Part shown: positions 43,537 through 51,802 of the stretch, in pieces | How positions within the stretch are numbered: the stretch's first letter is position 1 | How the letters are laid out: each line of letters starts with the position of its first letter | Assembly: GCA_015662475.1 (NCBI GenBank) | Contig: DQUB01000055.1 | Span: 1-60,713 of the forward strand | Direction: 5' to 3' | DNA length: 60,713 nt | From: Pyrodictium sp. | Lineage (GTDB): Archaea; Thermoproteota; Thermoprotei_A; Sulfolobales; Pyrodictiaceae | Notes under the pieces: model-generated | The model's input: only the letters and a program-made list of their open reading frames with translations | What the model was told of the DNA's origin: nothing | Database searches by the model: none | Position numbers and translations under genes: made by a program

Positions 43537-44067
43537 GTGGGTATGAGTACAATGAAAGCGGTATTAGTGCTATATAAAGCACGTACTTTAAGGCTTCCAG
43601 GTATCGAGATAGACGTTCTTGAAAAGATCAGTGAAAAAGACATCAATAGTATCAGTGTAGACCAAATCGATAAAGCCTATGATAGGTTGATGGAGGTTGC
43701 AGAACGTGTGCTTGCAGAGGTTCGTGGTAAGAAAACCTACTATGTTGCAGAAGTAAGACTGTATAATGACAAGGGAGAAGAAATAGCTGTGTATAGCGAG
43801 GCAATGGGCTCCAAATCTGAAGCAATTAGACTGTTTCCAGCTCCAGCAAGGCTTAAGAGAATTGGTGTAGTGAAAAAGCAAGTTGTAAAGCAGAGTAAGT
43901 TTAGCCATGCACTTGTCAACTGGATAACGATGAAGGAGGATGTTTACGTGTATGAAGGCACTGTAAAAATGGATGAAAGTATCGAGTTTTTGATTCTAGA
44001 GACTGAGAAGGGCACAACGATAATATACAGACAACCAGTACAAATCACAATTGTGAGAAGTGGTTGA
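43537..44067 (+). CDS. Hypothetical protein
   Basis: A 176-residue protein with start options GTG 43537, ATG 43543 and ATG 43552. Alpha/beta, with a beta C-terminus (FLILETEKGTTIIYRQPVQITIV). No family is recognised and no metal or nucleotide motifs are seen. It is divergent from the aminotransferase and is followed by a C/D sRNA in the same orientation. Confidence 0.65.
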   Translation: MGMSTMKAVLVLYKARTLRLPGIEIDVLEKISEKDINSISVDQIDKAYDRLMEVAERVLAEVRGKKTYYVAEVRLYNDKGEEIAVYSEAMGSKSEAIRLFPAPARLKRIGVVKKQVVKQSKFSHALVNWITMKEDVYVYEGTVKMDESIEFLILETEKGTTIIYRQPVQITIVRSG

Positions 44068-44086
44068 GTGTATGTTGGCTATTCGA

Positions 44087-44153
44087 AGGTGGTGATGAAA
44101 GACTCCAATAACGAAATAGTCTTGATGTGTGGGCTCCACCCCTTCTGAACCGC
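44087..44153 (+). ncRNA. Probable box C/D guide sRNA
   Basis: Plus strand: C GTGATGA (44092-44098, perfect), a 13-base guide, a weak D' CGAA (44112-44115), C' TTGATGT (44122-44128), a 16-base guide, D CTGA (44145-44148, perfect). The outer C and D boxes are canonical; the inner ones are relaxed, as is common. The 11 bases next to D would pair with AAGGGGUGGAG. It sits between two convergent genes. Confidence 0.65.
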
Positions 44154-44156
44154 ATA

Positions 44157-44486
44157 TTAACTGTTAAGCTTGTTTTTCATCACCCAAACACGATGTTCAA
44201 GCTCTGAAAGCACTAGCTCTTCTATCTGGCGCGCATGGACTCTTTTTAGATGTAAGTAGAGACCCTTTCTAGTGAATGGTCCACGACCGCATAAGCCGCA
44301 TCGAATAACACCTTCATCTTCTTCAACAATGGTTTTAGTGAGTTCGTCAATAAGACTGGTTAAGATGGCAGCTATGCTTTCAGATGCCACATACTCTCTA
44401 ACGTCGTATTTAAGTCCTGCAGCAGCTCTTGCAACAAGCTCTACTATACGTGGTAACATATTTGAAAATGGGCGATGTTGGTTCAA
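44157..44486 (-). CDS. C2H2 zinc-finger protein
   Basis: A 109-residue protein (100 from the ATG at 44459). A classical C2H2 finger lies near residues 62-84: CGLCGRGPFTRKGLYLHLKRVH (C-x2-C-x12-H-x4-H), with helical flanks before and after. Single-finger archaeal proteins of this kind are small regulators or nucleic-acid binders. Its start overlaps the stop of the upstream gene by 4 bases, so both are translated together. Target unknown. Confidence 0.75.
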   Translation of the reverse strand: MNQHRPFSNMLPRIVELVARAAAGLKYDVREYVASESIAAILTSLIDELTKTIVEEDEGVIRCGLCGRGPFTRKGLYLHLKRVHARQIEELVLSELEHRVWVMKNKLNS

Positions 44487-44974
44487 GATGCAGTAACCTC
44501 CGGAGGAGGCGTTGTTAGTAGCAATGCAGCTAAGTATGCTTTCTCGGTACAGGAGAGATCATTTGGCTCCTCCTCTACTAGCAGTGCTAGAGACGTGTCA
44601 AGACTGTACTCTACGACATTTGTACATGTTTCACCCTTTGCAGCTGCTATGATGCTGTATACTATTGTTTTAGCAATCTCTTCACCAAACTCATTAACTA
44701 TGGTTGGAAGCCATCGTTTCTGCCTATATAGATACTTGAAGATCTTTTCAGAGTACTTATAGTTTACTGCTTTAAGAAACATTGCTGCTTTCTCTTCGAA
44801 CAAAGCTCTTGCTTCCACAGAGTCAATGCCAAGTGCATCTAGAAGACCATATATTGATGCAGCATAGACAAGCTCTTCTACCACCATTTCTAGCTCTGCA
44901 TCTACTTGTGCATCAAGTGTAGGTGAGGGGTGTGAAACCCATGTACCTTCTACAGTGTGTGTAGTAGCCAACAT
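44483..44974 (-). CDS. Hypothetical helical protein, operon partner of the zinc-finger gene
   Basis: A 163-residue helical protein, acidic, with an N-terminal Asp/Glu stretch (DAQVDAELEMVVEELVYAASIYGLLDALGI). No family recognised. It is the upstream member of a two-gene unit with the C2H2 zinc-finger protein (4-base overlap), so the two may form a complex. A box C/D sRNA lies about 55 bases upstream on the same strand. Confidence 0.7.
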   Translation of the reverse strand: MLATTHTVEGTWVSHPSPTLDAQVDAELEMVVEELVYAASIYGLLDALGIDSVEARALFEEKAAMFLKAVNYKYSEKIFKYLYRQKRWLPTIVNEFGEEIAKTIVYSIIAAAKGETCTNVVEYSLDTSLALLVEEEPNDLSCTEKAYLAALLLTTPPPEVTAS

Positions 44975-45028
44975 TTACCCCCATCTTCGACTGACTAGCC
45001 TCTGACTTGTACGCACGCACCCCCGATA

Positions 45029-45091
45029 ATACTCAGCTGGACTAGGACCTTTCATCGGCAACCTCATTCCCGGATACACTCATCATCTCCT
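45029..45091 (-). ncRNA. Box C/D guide sRNA
   Basis: Minus strand: C ATGATGA (45086-45080, perfect), a 12-base guide, D' ATGA (45067-45064, one mismatch), a 5-base spacer, C' CCGATGA (45058-45052), a 15-base guide, D CTGA (45036-45033). Spacing is canonical. The D' guide would pair with UCCCGGAUACAC and the D guide with CUGGACUAGGACCUU; the rRNA or tRNA target is not identified. It lies in a 199-base gap between divergent genes. Confidence 0.75.
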
Positions 45092-45173
45092 ACAACCCCT
45101 CAAGTAAGTCTAGTCTTACGGGACGGAATTACATATATCAACCCAGCTATAGTAGCATAGTAAGACTTGGGGT

Positions 45174-45536
45174 ATGCGGGTAGCCTTGAGACACACTTAT
45201 AGTGGTGCTGGAGTACAGCTTCTGCTCGATGATGTTGGTGAATCCACTAGGTATACCGGCACTGTATTTATCCTATTCTACTCAAAACGCTGTCCAATGT
45301 GTAGAGATGTTGTAAGTTGGTGGCATAGGCTAGTTCGCAACTATAAGGGTCAAGCTGTATTTCTAGCTCTACCCTACAACAAGGATACAAGGAGATTGTT
45401 TGATGGATTTGCAATAAGTTATGTGCCTGCTCTCATTGTTATAAAAGATGGTGTTATTGTGAAGCGTATTGAACCTGTAAGATCGAGAAAAGACTTAGAG
45501 ATGGCTATAATCGAAAATCTAATATTAGTACCTTAA
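45174..45536 (+). CDS. Thioredoxin-like protein
   Basis: A 120-residue protein with the redox motif C40-PM-C43 in FYSKRCPMCRDVVSWWHRL, and the cis-Pro loop ISYVPALIVIKDG near residues 80-92. This is a complete thioredoxin fold with a short N-terminal extension. CPMC differs from the usual CGPC. It could be a substrate of the TrxB at 35842. The NMD3 gene follows 24 bases later on the same strand. Confidence 0.85.
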   Translation: MRVALRHTYSGAGVQLLLDDVGESTRYTGTVFILFYSKRCPMCRDVVSWWHRLVRNYKGQAVFLALPYNKDTRRLFDGFAISYVPALIVIKDGVIVKRIEPVRSRKDLEMAIIENLILVP

Positions 45537-45560
45537 GGCAAACCTGTTGGAAGATTAGAT

Positions 45561-46307
45561 ATGACACTTCCCTTCTGTATCCGATGCGGCAAACCGGTTT
45601 CTAGAGCTGGACATCTCGTTAAAGGACTTTGTATAGACTGTTTTCTTGAAATACATGTTAGGCCGAAAATCCCTAGAAAACTTGAATTTGAGTACTGCAA
45701 ATCTTGTGGTAGTATACGTATTGGGTATCAGTGGGTTCCTGGAGGAGATATTGGAGAAGCTATTTTGAAGTTTGTTAGGGAATGGTTCAAGTTGCATCCT
45801 ATATGTAGTGGTATTGATGGAGTAAAAAGTTGTGAGGTTGTAGATGTTAAGCCTGTAACAGTGCCTTCGTGGAGAACCGTTGTCGATTTTGTAGTCGAAT
45901 TTCTTATTGAAGGTGTAGAAGAGCCTGTCAAGCATAGCTATAATGTCGAAGTGTACGCAAGACCAACTCTATGTGAACAGTGCAAAACTATTAGAGGCGG
46001 TGACTATAATGTGCTTGTGCAAATACGTGGAAAAATTGATGAGGAACTAGCTCGTATTGTCGATAGAATTGTGGAAGAAAATGAGCAGATAGCATCAAAC
46101 CTTGTTGACATTGTTGAAGATAAAAATGGTATTGATGTATTTCTTCTTGACCGTGGAGCTGCATCTAAGCTCATTTCCGAAATAACGAAATACTATGAAG
46201 CTAGTATTCGTAAAACTCGCGAGCTTGTTGGTGTAACATCTAGTGGGGTCACTCGATACCGAATGGTGTATTCTTTGCGCATTAGAGGTCCACGTAGGAA
46301 ACGATGA
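45561..46307 (+). CDS. NMD3-family ribosome protein
   Basis: A 248-residue protein. Several zinc-binding pairs are visible: CIRCGKPV...CIDCF near the N-terminus, CKSCGSI near 49, and CEQCKTIRGG near 136; the latter is characteristic of archaeal NMD3, the homologue of the eukaryal 60S export adaptor. It binds the large ribosomal subunit. The C-terminal part has a beta/alpha domain with GIDVFLLDRGAASKLI, also typical of NMD3. It is 24 bases after the thioredoxin-like gene and 89 bases before speH. Confidence 0.88.
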   Translation: MTLPFCIRCGKPVSRAGHLVKGLCIDCFLEIHVRPKIPRKLEFEYCKSCGSIRIGYQWVPGGDIGEAILKFVREWFKLHPICSGIDGVKSCEVVDVKPVTVPSWRTVVDFVVEFLIEGVEEPVKHSYNVEVYARPTLCEQCKTIRGGDYNVLVQIRGKIDEELARIVDRIVEENEQIASNLVDIVEDKNGIDVFLLDRGAASKLISEITKYYEASIRKTRELVGVTSSGVTRYRMVYSLRIRGPRRKR

Positions 46308-46396
46308 GGTATACCTGCAAAATAAAGTGGTTACCCCATATAACCCCGTGACAAGGGGGCTAGTGGCCAGAAGGAGGAGAGTGTAGGGTTCGAGCC

Positions 46397-46837
46397 TTGA
46401 CGAAACACAAATCAACAAGAGTAGAGGTGGACGATTACATAGTTGGAAAACACGTATTTGCTAATCTATATGGTGTTGATAGTAAACTATTATGGGACGA
46501 GGAAAGACTAGTAGAGATAGTTAAAAATGCTTCGAAAGAAGGTGGAATGACACTTGTAGAAGTTAAAAGCTGGAAATTCACAGGATATCATGGAGGTGTC
46601 TCAGTACTAGCACTTGTTGTCGAGAGTCACATAGCAATTCATACATGGCCAGACTACGGTTATGCTACAGTTGATGTTTACACTTGTGGAGCCCATAGTG
46701 ATCCTTGGAAGGCATTCAACTATATTGTTGAGAAGCTAAAGCCAAAATACTACATTGTAGGATATGCTGATAGAAGCAGTATATATATTAGAAAGGGTGG
46801 AGGGCGAGCCTCGGACGCCGTGGCATCCACATCCTAG
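46397..46837 (+). CDS. Pyruvoyl-dependent decarboxylase of the AdoMetDC/arginine decarboxylase family
   Basis: A 146-residue proenzyme starting at TTG. Self-cleavage is expected before S77 in VVESHIAIHTWPDYGYATVDVYTCG, giving a pyruvoyl alpha chain; H82 and C97 complete the active site. In Crenarchaea this family includes both S-adenosylmethionine decarboxylase (speH) and an arginine decarboxylase that arose from it, and I cannot tell which this is from the motif. Either serves polyamine biosynthesis. Confidence 0.88.
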   Translation: MTKHKSTRVEVDDYIVGKHVFANLYGVDSKLLWDEERLVEIVKNASKEGGMTLVEVKSWKFTGYHGGVSVLALVVESHIAIHTWPDYGYATVDVYTCGAHSDPWKAFNYIVEKLKPKYYIVGYADRSSIYIRKGGGRASDAVASTS

Positions 46838-46904
46838 GTTTCGGCTTAAACACGGTTCCTCATGGGCACTAGACACACTATAGGTTGTTTGAACGCGCTC
46901 TGCT

Positions 46905-47126
46905 TTAGAGATTTACTCGTTTAGAAAATTCGAATACTGTGAGTGAGACTACGCGCCCATTCTTAATTCTGACAACTATGTTATCCTCTGTGAGAAACTC
47001 TTCATCAGCATCTTCTACGTCTAAGCCAAAGTTTATGTATAGGATGTCATTTTGTTTATCATATTCAAACCATATGCGGTCTATGCTAGCTAGCTTGTAT
47101 TCTTTTACCTCCTTTTCTCCCGACAT
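46905..47126 (-). CDS. DUF2283-domain protein
   Basis: A 73-residue protein: YDKQNDILYINFG, ADEEFLTEDNIVVRIKNGRVVSLTVFEFSKR. This is the short DUF2283 domain, a beta-sandwich of unknown function sometimes paired with toxin-like proteins. No partner is adjacent; the flanking genes are the decarboxylase (convergent) and the CBS protein (same strand). Confidence 0.75.
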   Translation of the reverse strand: MSGEKEVKEYKLASIDRIWFEYDKQNDILYINFGLDVEDADEEFLTEDNIVVRIKNGRVVSLTVFEFSKRVNL

Positions 47127-47186
47127 ACCCTCCTACCCATGACAAATAATGCGAAAAGGACAATTAGTAGTATATATGCTGTTATT

Positions 47187-47990
47187 TCAGGTGGACTTTC
47201 CAACTTTTTCGCTCATGGCTTTTAAAAGATCGCGTGTAGTAATTATCATTTTCTCTTCTCCATCTGTTCGACTAGTCAGCACTACAGCACGTTCTGGGAG
47301 CAGTGTAACAAGTTCTGCGATAGTGCCAAGTTCTATGTCTGCTGGTAGTATTGTAGCTGGTCTTGTATACTTCTCTAGTTTCTCTAGTAGTGTTCCTTCT
47401 AATGGTCTTCGTACTATGGCTAGTAGCAAGTTATTGATATCAATTATATCTGTTGAGCGACTTCTTTCCAGTAGTACATGTCTTATTCTTTCTTCAACCA
47501 TGATGGCAAGTGCGTCAAGTAGGGTTGGTTTATCGTCTATAGAGAGTGTTAGAGGGTCTGCTGTGGCATACCTTTTTGCAGGTCTTATATCGCCGATGAG
47601 GTGTATGGCAAGCATGGTCTCCTCGTAGCAATTGATAAGTTTTCCTGTGTTATCGACTACTGGTAGTAAACCGATTCTATTCAAATACATTAGTTTAGCT
47701 GCTTCCGCTATGCTTACAAACCTTGTAAGTGCTATGGCAGGTTTTCTAGCAATTCTACCCACAGGTATTGAAAGCCACTTTCTCAGAACCCTTTCCTCCA
47801 AAAAACCTTCATTCTCATGTATTTCGAGAAGTTTTGCAGCGATATCGCGTGGTGATAATACGCCATGTACGGTTAAATTTTTGTCAACAACTACTAGGTG
47901 GTAAACTGCTTCTAAAGCGAGAAGTCTAATAGCTTTGCCTAGAGTAGCACTAACGTCTATATGTGGACAGAATATCGTCGACCCCTCCTT
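47187..47990 (-). CDS. CBS-domain protein (four CBS motifs)
   Basis: About 260 residues with four CBS repeats: two in the N-terminal half (CPHIDVSATLGKAIRLLALEAVYHLVVVDKNL, IPVGRIARKPAIALTRFVSIAEAAKLMYLNRIGLLPVVD) and two in the C-terminal half (SIDDKPTLLDALAIMVEERIRHVLL, LPADIELGTIAELVTLLPERAVVLTS). CBS pairs bind adenosine nucleotides. No ATG, GTG or TTG exists near the domain start; AAGGAGG at 47990-47984 precedes ACG, ATA and ATT in frame, and a TTG at 48026 is the nearest standard start. The 5' boundary given is thus tentative. Confidence 0.8.
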   Translation of the reverse strand, partial: KEGSTIFCPHIDVSATLGKAIRLLALEAVYHLVVVDKNLTVHGVLSPRDIAAKLLEIHENEGFLEERVLRKWLSIPVGRIARKPAIALTRFVSIAEAAKLMYLNRIGLLPVVDNTGKLINCYEETMLAIHLIGDIRPAKRYATADPLTLSIDDKPTLLDALAIMVEERIRHVLLERSRSTDIIDINNLLLAIVRRPLEGTLLEKLEKYTRPATILPADIELGTIAELVTLLPERAVVLTSRTDGEEKMIITTRDLLKAMSEKVGKST

Positions 47991-48045
47991 AATAGTGTAG
48001 AGAATGAGTACTAAATACTTGTGCAAAGCTGAGAAGAGAGGGGGT

Positions 48046-48381
48046 ATGAGCGTGAACATAGATGTAGAAAAAGTTGTTAGAAAACATGTTCGGGAAGGTG
48101 AAGGGTTTGTTGACATAGAAGTTTATGTGAAGTTTGAGTCTAGTGAAACAAAACTTGTTGTAGAAGGTGACGACCTAGTATTCTATACAGATGAGCCACC
48201 GTTACAAGGTAGAGCTAATGCATCACTTATACAGTATCTCTCGAAAGTTCTACGTTTACCCCCCTCTAAAATCGACATAGTGTATGGTGTGAGAGAAAAG
48301 CTAAAGAGAGTTAGAATATATGACGTTGATTTTGAACAAGTAGTTGAGAAGCTGGTAGCGGTTCTAAAGGGAGGTACGTAG
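48046..48381 (+). CDS. DUF167 (YggU-like) protein
   Basis: About 111 residues from the ATG at 48046 (preceded by GAGAGGGGG). The fold pattern FVDIEVYVKFESSETKLVVEGDDLVFYTDEPPLQGRANASLIQYLSKVLRLPPSKIDIVYGVREKLKRVRI is diagnostic of DUF167, a small family of unknown role. A longer frame to 48004 overlaps the CBS gene region. It ends six bases before argS, suggesting co-transcription. Confidence 0.85.
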   Translation: MSVNIDVEKVVRKHVREGEGFVDIEVYVKFESSETKLVVEGDDLVFYTDEPPLQGRANASLIQYLSKVLRLPPSKIDIVYGVREKLKRVRIYDVDFEQVVEKLVAVLKGGT

Positions 48382-48387
48382 CAAGCC

Positions 48388-50361
48388 TTGCACACAGAGA
48401 AGGTGTATGATGTTTCTCCTCCCAAGCTCATAGGCAGAACTGTACATGCAGTTCTAACCTCCTATAACATCGATGTTGATCCTCTGGTAGTGGAGCGTAG
48501 TGTGTCAGAGATACCGAGAAGTTATGGTGGCGACTATGGTATCCCTATAATGAGGTTTCTTAGACAAGTCAAGGATAGTCAGGAAAAGAACAAGATTGTC
48601 AACGAGATAATCGAAAGATTGAAGAGTGAGCCAACAGTTAGAAATGCAGTGTTTGTGCGAGGCTACATAAATGTTGACTTAGACGTAAGCAGTCTTGCTA
48701 AAATAGTGTTTGAAGCTGTAAGGCATGATGGGAAAGAGTATGGCTATGTCAAAACTAGTCGCCCACAACGAATAGTGGTTGAGCATACTAGTGCAAATCC
48801 AGTACATCCACTCCATATAGGCCATGCTAGGAACATGAGTTTAGGAGATACGCTAGCAAAACTATTGAGAGCTAGAGGACACAAAGTCCAAACAAGATAC
48901 TATATCAACGATGCTGGTCGTCAAATGGCAGTCCTGGTATATGGTATAAAGATGCTTGGTAGCTACTCTCCTCCTAAGAATGTAAAGATAGACCATTGGC
49001 TAGGTCTTGTATACGCTATAACGCACACATTGGTTGACGTCTTGACGCTTAAAAAAGAAGTTGAAAGGTTGCGTGAGAAGGGAGGAGAAGAGTATCGGGA
49101 GAAACTATCAGAGCTAGATAAGCTAATGGCTGTCCTCGCAAGACTTCGAGAACGTGATCCAGCACTCTTTGATAAGCTGGCACAAGCCATATCGTCTGAT
49201 CCAAATCCCGAAGAGAGTATAGCTGAGATAATGAGGAAGTACGAGTTTAGAACAGATGAAGAGATAGTTAAGCTCACAAGAAGGATTGTAGAGGATTGTT
49301 TGAAGGGGTTCAAAGAGACAATGAGGAGAATGGGAGTTGATGTAGAGGTTTGGGATTGGGAAAGCGATTTAATATGGTCAAGCATGGTTGCAAAAATACT
49401 TGAGGAAGCGAGAAAATCACCCTACTTCACAATACATAAAGGCGCACCAGCTCTAAATCTAGCTAGTCTACAGGAAGACCCTGAAATAGCGGAAAAATTG
49501 GAACTACCTAAATCGTTCAAAATACCTTCACTAATACTCGCTAGAAGCGATGGCACAACTCTCTACACAACTCGAGACATAGCTTATACGATAAAGAAGT
49601 TCCGAGAGTTTAAAGCTGACAAGGTAATCAATGTGATAGCTGCAGAACAAAGACTAGAACAGTTGCAAGTAAGACTAGCACTTATAGCTCTAGGCTACAA
49701 ACACGAAGGCTTCAACCTCATACACTATGCCTACGAAATGGTGTCAATTCCGGGCATGAGTATGAGTGGGCGTAGGGGAGAATACATAACGTTAGACGAA
49801 CTCATAGAAGCAGCGATAAAGAGAGCAAGAGAGGAGGTAGATAAGAGACAGCCAGATCTACCAGAAGATGAGAGGCAAAAGATAGCAGAAGCAGTAGGGA
49901 TAGGCGCTGTAAGATATAGCCTAGTCTCAGTAGCAGCACAGAAACCATTGACGTTTAACCTAGAAGAAGCATTAAACTTTGAAAGAAATAGTGCACCATA
50001 CATACAATATACATATGCAAGAGCTCACAACATACTTGCTAAGTATGGCAAGCCTATACCATGGGACCAGATAGACTATAGTGCTGCAGAAGAAAACGAG
50101 CTGAGAAGAACATTAGTGATACAAGCATCGATGTTCCCATACATCTTCGCAAAAGCGGCAGATGAGCTAAAACCAGAGCTATTAGTAGCATACATAAACA
50201 GGCTAGCCGATGTATTCAACAAATGGTATCCACAAGACCATGTAATAAGAGAACCTGATGAGGGGAAAAGAGCGTTCAAATTAGCGCTAACTAAGACTGT
50301 GGAAACAATACTTGAGAACACGATGAGAATACTAGGAATACCTGTACTAGAACGCCTATAA
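48388..50361 (+). CDS. argS: Arginyl-tRNA synthetase
   Basis: A 657-residue class I synthetase starting at TTG. The N-terminal Add-1-type domain is followed by VVEHTSANPVHPLHIGHARN (HIGH near residues 145-148), the catalytic core, a YELVSIPG...MSMSGRRGEYI region in place of KMSKS (ArgRS lacks a canonical one), and a helical anticodon-binding domain ending in the typical RMRILGIPVLERL. Full length. It is followed 30 bases on by tRNA-Arg(CCG), placing synthetase and cognate tRNA side by side. Confidence 0.96.
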   Translation: MHTEKVYDVSPPKLIGRTVHAVLTSYNIDVDPLVVERSVSEIPRSYGGDYGIPIMRFLRQVKDSQEKNKIVNEIIERLKSEPTVRNAVFVRGYINVDLDVSSLAKIVFEAVRHDGKEYGYVKTSRPQRIVVEHTSANPVHPLHIGHARNMSLGDTLAKLLRARGHKVQTRYYINDAGRQMAVLVYGIKMLGSYSPPKNVKIDHWLGLVYAITHTLVDVLTLKKEVERLREKGGEEYREKLSELDKLMAVLARLRERDPALFDKLAQAISSDPNPEESIAEIMRKYEFRTDEEIVKLTRRIVEDCLKGFKETMRRMGVDVEVWDWESDLIWSSMVAKILEEARKSPYFTIHKGAPALNLASLQEDPEIAEKLELPKSFKIPSLILARSDGTTLYTTRDIAYTIKKFREFKADKVINVIAAEQRLEQLQVRLALIALGYKHEGFNLIHYAYEMVSIPGMSMSGRRGEYITLDELIEAAIKRAREEVDKRQPDLPEDERQKIAEAVGIGAVRYSLVSVAAQKPLTFNLEEALNFERNSAPYIQYTYARAHNILAKYGKPIPWDQIDYSAAEENELRRTLVIQASMFPYIFAKAADELKPELLVAYINRLADVFNKWYPQDHVIREPDEGKRAFKLALTKTVETILENTMRILGIPVLERL

Positions 50362-50391
50362 ACAACCACTACAAAACATCGTTGGGGAGAA

Positions 50392-50466
<75 letters not shown>

Positions 50467-50496
50467 CCACGCCACCGCTCTTAAACCACTACATCT

Positions 50497-51159
50497 TCAA
50501 GATTCTTTTATGAGTCTGCCATCTTCTAGAATAAATGTATGGTCTATTGAAAGGCCTTTCAACACAACATCGTTGTGTGTTGTTATGACAAAACCTGTAC
50601 CACGCGATCTAAATAATTCTAGCAGTTCTACGAGCTTTTTCCTCTTCTGTCTATCAAGATGTGCAAATGGCTCATCTAGAAAAGCTATTTTTGGCTCTAA
50701 CACGAGTGCTCGCATTATCGAGACTAGCTGTGCTTCGCCTGCTGAAAGACTTTTCGAATCTCTATTAGCAAGATATGTTATTCCTAGCTCGTTAAGCATC
50801 CTTTCTGCTCTCCATACGGCTTCATCAGCTTTTATGCCTCGGATTATGAGTCCGTAGGCGATGTTATAGATTACTGATCCTCGTAGAAGAATTGGCCTCT
50901 CGTGCACATAGACAACTTTTCGTCTGAGCAAGAGCCTTCTACTCTTATCCAGTTCCCAAAAATTCTCGCCATTGACTAGAACTTTGCCTTTGCATGGTTT
51001 GTAGAGAAGTGCTGCTACTTTAAGTAAAGTCGTTTTACCACTTCCATTTGCCCCCATAACTATGTACGTTTCTTGTGGCTTAAAGGATATGGATATGTTC
51101 TTTAGGACCCACCCCCCTCTATTCGAATATCTAAACCAAACATCTATTAGCTCTATCAT
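50497..51159 (-). CDS. tupC: Tungstate-type ABC transporter ATP-binding protein
   Basis: A 220-residue ABC ATPase. Walker A GANGSGKTTLLK (about 32-43), Q-loop region, signature LSAGEAQLVSIMRAL (about 139-153), Walker B PKIAFLDEPFAHLD, and the switch THNDVVL are complete. It energises uptake through the permease encoded upstream; the permease stop overlaps its start by 4 bases. Substrate assignment comes from the TupA-like binding protein. It lies convergent to tRNA-Arg(CCG) and argS. Confidence 0.9.
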   Translation of the reverse strand: MIELIDVWFRYSNRGGWVLKNISISFKPQETYIVMGANGSGKTTLLKVAALLYKPCKGKVLVNGENFWELDKSRRLLLRRKVVYVHERPILLRGSVIYNIAYGLIIRGIKADEAVWRAERMLNELGITYLANRDSKSLSAGEAQLVSIMRALVLEPKIAFLDEPFAHLDRQKRKKLVELLELFRSRGTGFVITTHNDVVLKGLSIDHTFILEDGRLIKES

Positions 51160-51797
51160 TGTAAAGTCAACCTCTTCAACAACCTCAAAACAATTGAAAT
51201 TGTGATTGTAATGACTACTAGCACTGTTCCTAGAGCAATGGCCTTTTCAAACTCTCCTTTAGAAACTTCAAGCGCTATTGCAGTGGTTAGAACCCTAGTG
51301 TAGCCTCGTATGTTTCCACCTACAATCAATGCTATACCAAGCTCGCCTATAGCTCTTGAAAAACCCATGATAATTGAAGCCAGTATTCCTGGAAGAGATT
51401 CTCTCAATGTTAAAAGCATGGCTTGTCTCTCGCTTGCACCCAACGTCAATGCTAACTCGCCGTAAGTATCTACAACATTTCTCAACACTCTATAACTGGT
51501 TGATATTATGAGTGGTGTTATGAGTATAGCTTCACCAACTACTATTGCTTGTGGGGTATAGAGCATGTGGAGGAATCCGAGAGGACCAGAACTGCTAAGC
51601 AGGAGGTATAAGAGTAAACCTATGAGCACTGTAGGGATACCAACAACAGCCTCCACCACGGATATTACGAGTTCAGACCTACACCGTGTTGCTAGAATAT
51701 AGGCTATAGGTATGCTCCAGCTAGATGCAAGAAGTGTAGCAGATCCAGAGACCGTTATCGATCTAATAGTTATCTCTACCACTTCACTATCTACCAT
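51156..51797 (-). CDS. tupB: Tungstate-type ABC transporter permease
   Basis: A 213-residue permease with about five or six helices and the EAA loop of binding-protein-dependent systems around residues 119-150 (GELALTLGASERQAMLLTLRESLPGILASIIMGFSRAIGELG). A TupB-like ATLLASSWSIPIAYIL and GIPTVLIGLLLYLLLSSSGPLG start are seen. It is 5 bases downstream of tupA and overlaps tupC by 4, forming a three-gene operon under the palindromic operator. Confidence 0.9.
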   Translation of the reverse strand: MVDSEVVEITIRSITVSGSATLLASSWSIPIAYILATRCRSELVISVVEAVVGIPTVLIGLLLYLLLSSSGPLGFLHMLYTPQAIVVGEAILITPLIISTSYRVLRNVVDTYGELALTLGASERQAMLLTLRESLPGILASIIMGFSRAIGELGIALIVGGNIRGYTRVLTTAIALEVSKGEFEKAIALGTVLVVITITISIVLRLLKRLTLQ

Positions 51798-51802
51798 TTA
51801 GT

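Noticed and set aside
43485..43646. Longer start for the aminotransferase at 43646
   Set aside because: The extra 54 residues have no family match, cross a TATA-like element and overlap the divergent gene at 43537.
46308..46396. tRNA-like GGTTCGAGCC near 46390 and short hairpins before the decarboxylase gene
   Set aside because: Only a T-loop-like word is present; no acceptor or anticodon stem can be built. The hairpins GGTTA/TAACC and CCCC/GGGG may be a transcript end, but evidence is thin.
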